NCBI GenBank assembly: GCA_910578655.1
Contig: CAJTQE010000070.1
Span: 998 to 9,498 of the forward strand
From: an uncultured Christensenella sp.
GTDB taxonomy: Bacteria > Bacillota > Clostridia > Christensenellales > Borkfalkiaceae
Direction of reading: 5' to 3'
Length of the DNA stretch: 8,501 bases
The translations under genes and the position numbers were made by a program. Position 1 is the stretch's first letter. Every line of letters begins with the position of its first letter. Shown piece by piece: positions 5,320 through 8,501 of this stretch. The notes under the pieces were generated by a model. It was not told where the DNA came from and did no database searches. It was given only the letters and a program-made list of their open reading frames with translations.

Positions 5320-6180
5320 ATGTGGTCAATTGTCTTAGATGCGTTTTTGGATACGCTGAGGGTTTTGCCGTTCCTGCTTATCATCTATATTCTCATTGAA
5401 TTTTTGGAACACAGGACTTCGTTCACGCAGAACCATAAAATATTACAGGGAAATCTTGCGCCCGTCATCGGTTCGGCGACGGGGCTTGTTCCGCAGTGCG
5501 GTTTTTCCGTTATGGCGGCAAAGCTTTACGACAGGGGATTAATCCGCACGGGCACGCTGCTTGCGGTTTTGCTTGCTACAAGCGACGAAGCGTTTATTAT
5601 ACTTCTTTCGGACGGAACTTCGGCTTCGGCGATAATGCCGCTCGTGCTTATCAAATTGCTTGTCGGCGTCGGGGTGGGGTATCTGGTAAACTTCCTGTAT
5701 TCCGCCGAAAAACTCAGCTCGGAATGTATGGAGGAAATACACTCCTATTCCTGCGGCAGAGAACACGACGGGAAAAGCGACGTGCGCGTTTACCTCGTAG
5801 ACCCTCTTCTGCATACCCTGCAAATCGGGTTTTATCTTTTGGTGGTAAACCTTATTTTTGCGTTTGTTATAGATGCCGTAGGCGAGGATAAAATTGCGCA
5901 GTCTATGATAGGCGGAACTTATTTTCAGCCGTTTATCACTTCTATAATCGGTTTAATTCCCAATTGCGCGTCAAGCGCGGTTATAACTGCGACGTATATA
6001 AACGGCGGAATAACATTCGGAAGCTGCGCCGCGGGACTTTGCGCAAACGCCGGATTCGGGCTTGTCATTCTGTTCAAGAACACAAAAAAAATAAAGCGCA
6101 ATATAATGTTTACCGTCACGTTGTATTTAATTTCCGTCGCGGTCGGAATAATCGTAAACTGTATATGTCTGCTTTTTTAA
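5320..6180 (+). CDS. Putative manganese/heavy-metal exporter (ArsP_2-like, multi-pass membrane protein)
   Basis: A 286-residue polytopic membrane protein with about 8-10 hydrophobic segments. It resembles the family annotated in Clostridia as putative manganese transporter or arsenic efflux protein. The N-terminus (MWSIVLDAFLDTLRVLPFLL...EFLEHR) is typical of that family. Two copies of one motif are visible. Copy 1 is about residues 50-95 (GLVPQCGFS, then Y-x-x-G-x-I-x-x-G). Copy 2 is about 206-251 (GLIPNCASS, then Y-x-x-G-x-I-x-x-G). They are equivalent half-repeats placing P58/C60 and P214/C216 in re-entrant or membrane segments. An SDEA motif (88-91) follows copy 1. The central loop (H141, C145, H149) could bind metal but is short and less His-rich than I would expect. 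The ATG at 5320 has no Shine-Dalgarno sequence, but it is the only start that keeps the conserved N-terminus. No Mn riboswitch is seen upstream. The substrate is inferred from the family only. Confidence 0.8.
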   Translation: MWSIVLDAFLDTLRVLPFLLIIYILIEFLEHRTSFTQNHKILQGNLAPVIGSATGLVPQCGFSVMAAKLYDRGLIRTGTLLAVLLATSDEAFIILLSDGTSASAIMPLVLIKLLVGVGVGYLVNFLYSAEKLSSECMEEIHSYSCGREHDGKSDVRVYLVDPLLHTLQIGFYLLVVNLIFAFVIDAVGEDKIAQSMIGGTYFQPFITSIIGLIPNCASSAVITATYINGGITFGSCAAGLCANAGFGLVILFKNTKKIKRNIMFTVTLYLISVAVGIIVNCICLLF

Positions 6181-6199
6181 AAAAACACGATTAAATGAG

Positions 6200-6228
6200 T
6201 TGACTTAAATTTATTCGTTTGGTAAACT
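6200..6228 (+). promoter_or_regulatory. Strong sigma-A promoter of rpsU
   Basis: TTGACT (6200-6205), a 17-base spacer and TAAACT (6223-6228) preceded by TGG (extended -10). The predicted start is about 6235. No hairpin terminator is visible between the exporter stop (6180) and this promoter, so some read-through into rpsU is possible. Confidence 0.8.
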
Positions 6229-6268
6229 TTTAAAGTATTAATTGCGTAGGCGAAGGAGGGTAGAGAGA

Positions 6269-6445
6269 ATGTCAACAATCAAAGTGGGCGAAAACGAGTC
6301 GGTTGAAAGCGCGTTGCGCCGTTTCAAAAGAAAATGTTCGCGTGACGGTATAATCGGCGATTTGCGTAAAAAAGAATTTTACGAATCACCTTCCGTTAAA
6401 AAACGCAAAAAAACGGAAGCCGCAAGAAAAAGAAACAAAAACTAA
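6269..6445 (+). CDS. rpsU: Small ribosomal subunit protein bS21
   Basis: bS21 is a small basic protein of the 30S subunit that sits near the 3' end of 16S rRNA and helps initiation. The 58 residues cover the whole family: MSTIKVGENESVESALRRFKRK (1-22), then a central GIIGDLRKKEFYESPSVKKRKK stretch (27-48) and a basic EAARKRNKN tail. The start at 6269 is fixed by homology to the usual bS21 N-terminus and by AAGGAGG (6253-6259) 9 bases upstream. An in-frame TTG at 6242 would add nine residues (mostly Arg) encoded by the ribosome binding site itself, and is rejected. It has its own strong promoter and is followed immediately by a long hairpin, so it is largely monocistronic. In many Firmicutes yqeY follows rpsU, but here a different small gene does. 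Confidence 0.97.
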   Translation: MSTIKVGENESVESALRRFKRKCSRDGIIGDLRKKEFYESPSVKKRKKTEAARKRNKN

Positions 6446-6450
6446 ATTTG

Positions 6451-6486
6451 AAAGGTCTGTTCGGTGAAAAGCCGGACGGACCTTTT
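6451..6486 (+). terminator. Hairpin terminator after rpsU
   Basis: A 14-bp stem pairs 6451-6464 with 6472-6485, including two G-T pairs, around a 7-base TGAAAAG loop. The only T-run (TTTT, 6483-6486) is mostly in the 3' arm, so termination may be incomplete and allow some transcription of the next gene. Confidence 0.75.
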
Positions 6487-6489
6487 GCC

Positions 6490-6518
6490 TTAAACAATTT
6501 GTCGCAAAATGTTATATT
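6490..6518 (+). promoter_or_regulatory. Possible promoter of the small helical protein gene
   Basis: TTAAAC (6490-6495), a 17-base spacer and TATATT (6513-6518). The predicted start is about 6525, just before GAGG (6532-6535). The -35 is weak. A second pair (TTGTCG 6499-6504, CATAAT 6523-6528) is less likely because it would start inside the ribosome binding site. Confidence 0.35.
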
Positions 6519-6540
6519 ATGTCATAATTTTGAGGTAGCT

Positions 6541-6918
6541 ATGGAAGATATTAAAAACTTGGCTCAAGCCGCAAAACAAAGGCTGAAAAATAATTTTTGG
6601 GAAGACTGCAGGAAGAATTTGGACGAAGGGGCAATGCAGGCAAAGGCATTGGGACTGAACGAAACTAAAGTAAAATCCACCTTGCAAACGCGGGTAAAAA
6701 GCGAGATAAAAGGTGAAAAGCAGGACGGTTTTTATTTAAAAGTGAAAAATCTTTTAGACGCCGAGGGAGAGGTTTCCGACGCGATAGGCAGACTGACCGA
6801 CAAAGAGTATTACGACACATTAAGGTACGAAGAAAAGCAGCGCTATACGCTGAGTTTATCCGCGAACTACATAAAAGCGCTTGAAAAGTACCGCAGAGAA
6901 AAAGAACTGGGAATTTAA
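6541..6918 (+). CDS. Small, highly charged helical protein of unknown function
   Basis: A 125-residue protein starting at ATG 6541, with GAGG (6532-6535) 5 bases upstream. The frame is open further 5' to a TTG at 6448, but that extension would translate the rpsU terminator hairpin and has no ribosome binding site, so it is left out. The composition is rich in Lys, Glu, Leu and Ala, with no long hydrophobic stretch and one Cys (near residue 23). It is probably a cytoplasmic, nearly all-alpha protein. Several helical segments can be seen (about 2-18, 20-34, 41-55, 60-75, 85-120). The C-terminal part, LSANYIKALEKYRREKELG, looks like an amphipathic helix. I do not recognise the family. It lies between rpsU and the MATE leader, and the next promoter begins 4 bases after its stop codon, so it is transcribed alone or by read-through from rpsU. 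Confidence 0.75.
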   Translation: MEDIKNLAQAAKQRLKNNFWEDCRKNLDEGAMQAKALGLNETKVKSTLQTRVKSEIKGEKQDGFYLKVKNLLDAEGEVSDAIGRLTDKEYYDTLRYEEKQRYTLSLSANYIKALEKYRREKELGI

Positions 6919-6921
6919 CGC

Positions 6922-6951
6922 TTGACTTATACAAAAGCGTTCTGCTATAAT
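6922..6951 (+). promoter_or_regulatory. Strong promoter of the MATE leader and gene
   Basis: TTGACT (6922-6927), an 18-base spacer and a perfect TATAAT (6946-6951) preceded by TGC (extended -10). The predicted start is about 6958, which gives a leader of roughly 97 bases before the MATE start codon. Confidence 0.8.
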
Positions 6952-6957
6952 GTAAGC

Positions 6958-7043
6958 GTTCATCGGAGGGTGGATAACGCAAAAAGTTATTAAACCGGAT
7001 AAGATGACGGGTGGAATTCCCGTTTTCTTATCCTTTTTATTTT
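6958..7043 (+). ncRNA. Structured leader RNA with terminator; candidate guanidine-IV (mepA-type) riboswitch
   Basis: Between the strong promoter and the MATE gene lies a short leader with two hairpins. The first is small (ATAAC 6974-6978 with GTTAT 6986-6990, loop GCAAAAA). The second is the terminator at 6997-7033, whose upper part (ACGGG 7007-7011 with CCCGT 7019-7023) can stand alone. The heptamer GGGTGGA occurs twice, beside the first hairpin (6968-6974) and in the second (7009-7015). GGATAA also occurs twice (6972-6977 and 6997-7002), and either copy could pair with TTATCC (7028-7033), giving alternative folds. The SD-like GGAGGG (6965-6970) has no suitable start codon after it. This layout (terminator-controlled leader before a MepA-like MATE gene in a Clostridia-like genome) is the known setting of guanidine-IV riboswitches. 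The class is inferred from context; I did not match the consensus. Confidence 0.55.
6997..7043 (+). terminator. Intrinsic terminator inside the MATE leader
   Basis: An 8-bp perfect lower stem (6997-7004 with 7026-7033), one mismatch, a G-T pair and a 5-bp upper stem (7007-7011 with 7019-7023) around the loop TGGAATT, followed by TTTTTATTTT (7034-7043). It lies downstream of the MATE promoter and upstream of its ribosome binding site, so it must be bypassed for the gene to be expressed. Confidence 0.88.
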
Positions 7044-7054
7044 AAAGGTAAGAT

Positions 7055-8392
7055 ATGAGAGTACAGTTAAGCGACCACTTCAATTATAAAAAATTGTTGC
7101 GTTTCGTTATTGCACCGGTATTGATGATGGTATTCACCTCCATTTACGGCGTAATCGACGGACTGTTCATTTCGAACTACGTCGGCAAAACGGCGTTTGC
7201 GGCAGTTAATCTCATTTACCCCGTAATTATGATTATGGGCGCCGTCGGCTTTATGCTCGGCACGGGCGGAACGGCGATAGTGTCCCGACTTTTGGGCGAG
7301 GGCAACAGGGAAAAGGCTAACGCATATTTTTCGCTGTTCGTCTGCGTCACGGCGGTAAGCGGCATTATTCTGGCTGCTGTCGGCGAAGCATTGATTACCT
7401 ATATCGCAAAATGGCTGAAAGCCGACGAGAAAGAGGGACTGTACGATTACTGCGTGCTTTACGGCAGAATGCTTTTAAGTACGATACCTTTCTTTATGCT
7501 TCAAAACGTCTTTCAGGCATTTTTTACGACTGCGGAAAAGCCTATGCTCGGTTTCATAGTCACCGCCGTTGCCGGCTGTATGAATATTCTTTTAGACGGC
7601 GTTCTTGTAGGTGCTTGCAATAAAGGAGTGCTTGGCGCGGCGATAGCAACCTGCGCAAGTCAGGTGGTCGGCGCCGTTCTGCCGGTAATATATTTTGCAA
7701 GAAAAAACAGCAGTCTGTTAAAGCTGGGCAAGCCCGAATTTAAAATAAAAGTTCTTTTTAATGCCTGTGCAAACGGCTCTTCCGAGTTTGTAAACAGCGT
7801 ATCTTCGTCCATAGTCAGTATAGTTTTCAATAATCGGCTTATGGGCCTTGTCGGCGAGGACGGCGTTTCCGCGTACGGCGTTCTGATGTACGTCAACTTT
7901 ATTTTCGTTTCTATTTTCATAGGTTATGCTATAGGAACGGCGCCCGTCATCGGCTATAACCACGGCTCCGGCAACAAGGACGAACTTAAAAACATATTCA
8001 AAAAAAGTATGATAATTATGGGCATTACGGGCGTACTGATGACCTCGCTTGCCCTTGGTCTTGCAAAGCCTATCGGAATGTTGTTCGTCGGTTACGATAA
8101 GGAACTGCTCGATATGACGGTAAACGCATTCTATATCAGCTCTTTCCTGTTTATGTTTGCGGGATTTTCGATTTTCTTCTCGTCAATGTTCACTGCGTTC
8201 GGCAACGGTTTAATTTCCGCACTGATATCGTTCTTGCGCACAATAGTATATCAAATAGCCGCCGTGCTTGTGCTGCCGGTATTTATGGGGCTGACGGGCG
8301 TGTGGCTGTCAACTACGGTTTCGGACGTGCTTGCAATGATAACGGCAATGATTTTCGTAATAGTAAAACGCAAAAAATACGGCTACGCATAG
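7055..8392 (+). CDS. MATE-family multidrug efflux transporter (MepA-like)
   Basis: A 445-residue, 12-helix cation-coupled multidrug and toxin exporter of the inner membrane, at the usual MATE length. Family features include the N-terminal APVLMMVFTSIYGVIDGLFISNYVG block (helix 1 and its Asp), GTGGTAIVSRLLGEGNREKA after helix 2 (69-88), and the equivalent segment in the second half (IGTAPVIGYNHGSGNKDELK, about 294-313). These reflect the internal twofold repeat of MATE proteins. The GTGG-x-x-x-VS-x-LLGEG form is typical of the MepA branch in Firmicutes. The start ATG at 7055 follows AAAGGT (7044-7049) closely, and the first residues before helix 1 are short and basic as expected. Expression appears to be gated by the leader terminator just upstream. 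The last codons and stop lie in the gene's own terminator stem. Drug or cation specificity cannot be read from sequence. Confidence 0.93.
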   Translation: MRVQLSDHFNYKKLLRFVIAPVLMMVFTSIYGVIDGLFISNYVGKTAFAAVNLIYPVIMIMGAVGFMLGTGGTAIVSRLLGEGNREKANAYFSLFVCVTAVSGIILAAVGEALITYIAKWLKADEKEGLYDYCVLYGRMLLSTIPFFMLQNVFQAFFTTAEKPMLGFIVTAVAGCMNILLDGVLVGACNKGVLGAAIATCASQVVGAVLPVIYFARKNSSLLKLGKPEFKIKVLFNACANGSSEFVNSVSSSIVSIVFNNRLMGLVGEDGVSAYGVLMYVNFIFVSIFIGYAIGTAPVIGYNHGSGNKDELKNIFKKSMIIMGITGVLMTSLALGLAKPIGMLFVGYDKELLDMTVNAFYISSFLFMFAGFSIFFSSMFTAFGNGLISALISFLRTIVYQIAAVLVLPVFMGLTGVWLSTTVSDVLAMITAMIFVIVKRKKYGYA

Positions 8393-8412
8393 GCAAATGC
8401 GTAGCCTTCTTT
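8381..8412 (+). terminator. Intrinsic terminator overlapping the MATE stop codon
   Basis: A perfect 10-bp stem pairs GGCTACGCAT (8381-8390) with ATGCGTAGCC (8397-8406) around AGGCAA, followed by TTCTTTC. The 5' arm encodes the last residues (Gly-Tyr-Ala), and the TAG stop (8390-8392) begins at the top of the stem. Confidence 0.85.
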
Positions 8413-8438
8413 CATTAATATATAATATAATAAAATTA

Positions 8439-8466
8439 TTGACAAAATTTTTACAAGTGCTATAAT
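8439..8466 (+). promoter_or_regulatory. Strong sigma-A promoter for a gene or RNA beyond the right edge
   Basis: A perfect TTGACA (8439-8444), a 16-base spacer and a perfect TATAAT (8461-8466) preceded by TGC. It is the closest match to consensus in the window. Predicted start is about 8473. The region from the MATE stop to the window end holds no coding frame. Confidence 0.85.
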
Positions 8467-8474
8467 AAACTTGT

Positions 8475-8490
8475 CTTTTAATATTAAAAG
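8475..8490. repeat. 16-base perfect AT-rich palindrome just downstream of the edge promoter
   Basis: CTTTTAAT followed directly by ATTAAAAG forms a perfect inverted repeat, at about +3 to +18 of the predicted transcript. It could be an operator for a dimeric repressor or the first hairpin of a leader RNA. Nothing here separates these. Confidence 0.5.
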
Positions 8491-8501
8491 GTGCGGAACG
8501 C

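Noticed and set aside
6242..6268. TTG start extending bS21 by nine mostly basic residues
   Set aside because: The extension translates the AAGGAGG ribosome binding site, and bS21 proteins begin at the MSTIKV methionine.
6448..6540. TTG start extending the small helical protein by 31 residues
   Set aside because: The extension runs through the rpsU terminator hairpin and has no ribosome binding site, while ATG 6541 has GAGG at good spacing.
6665..6982. Minus-strand 105-residue frame opposite the small helical protein and the MATE promoter
   Set aside because: It has no ribosome binding site, crosses a strong promoter on the other strand and has a composition typical of an antisense frame.
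7004..7045. 13-codon hydrophobic leader peptide (ATG at 7004) in the MATE leader
   Set aside because: No Shine-Dalgarno sequence precedes it, and the ATG lies in the terminator stem. It has no run of codons for one regulatory amino acid.
8488..8501. Start of a glutamine (glnA-type) riboswitch, suggested by GGAACGC at the window end
   Set aside because: Only the last few bases resemble the motif, the remaining elements are absent, and the sequence ends.

Overview
The window looks like a chromosomal stretch from an uncultured or gut-type Clostridia (Bacillota) genome. The inference rests on the moderate GC content, AGGAGG-type ribosome binding sites, sigma-A promoters with extended -10 (TGn) elements, a short bS21 (rpsU), a Gram-positive-type TrmB, a QueH-type epoxyqueuosine reductase and an MsmX/UgpC-type ABC ATPase. 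I see no insertion sequence, phage gene, CRISPR array, tRNA or rRNA. Almost all of the sequence is coding, and short intergenic gaps carry clear promoters and hairpin terminators.

Layout. (1) At 1-241 the 3' end of an unrecognised plus-strand gene converges on a minus-strand membrane protein gene (236-784), sharing a hairpin terminator. (2) From a divergent gap (785-917), trmB (tRNA m7G46 methyltransferase) and a membrane-anchored metallophosphoesterase form a two-gene plus-strand operon with a 4-base ATGA overlap, ending in a perfect 11-bp hairpin. (3) That hairpin is shared with a converging minus-strand operon of queH (tRNA queuosine synthesis) followed by an ornithine-carbamoyltransferase-like gene whose substrate motifs are altered. 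(4) Divergent from queH, a strong promoter drives a stand-alone sugar-type ABC ATPase that keeps Walker A and B but has lost the Q-loop Gln, the H-loop His and the LSGGQ core. (5) A putative manganese/heavy-metal exporter with an internal duplication follows, apparently on a leaderless mRNA. (6) rpsU has its own strong promoter and terminator. It is followed by a small helical protein I do not recognise. (7) A MATE-family efflux gene is preceded by a strong promoter, a structured leader and an intrinsic terminator, which is the layout of a transcriptional riboswitch. Guanidine-IV (the mepA motif) is the class I would test first. (8) At the right edge another strong promoter with an AT-rich palindrome fires out of the window.

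The genes do not form one pathway. There are two tRNA-modification genes (trmB, queH), one ribosomal protein, two exporters, and two enzymes or ATPases of familiar folds with non-canonical active sites. The most interesting points are the degenerate ABC ATPase, the divergent carbamoyltransferase coupled to queH, the MATE leader RNA, and two genes predicted to be leaderless.
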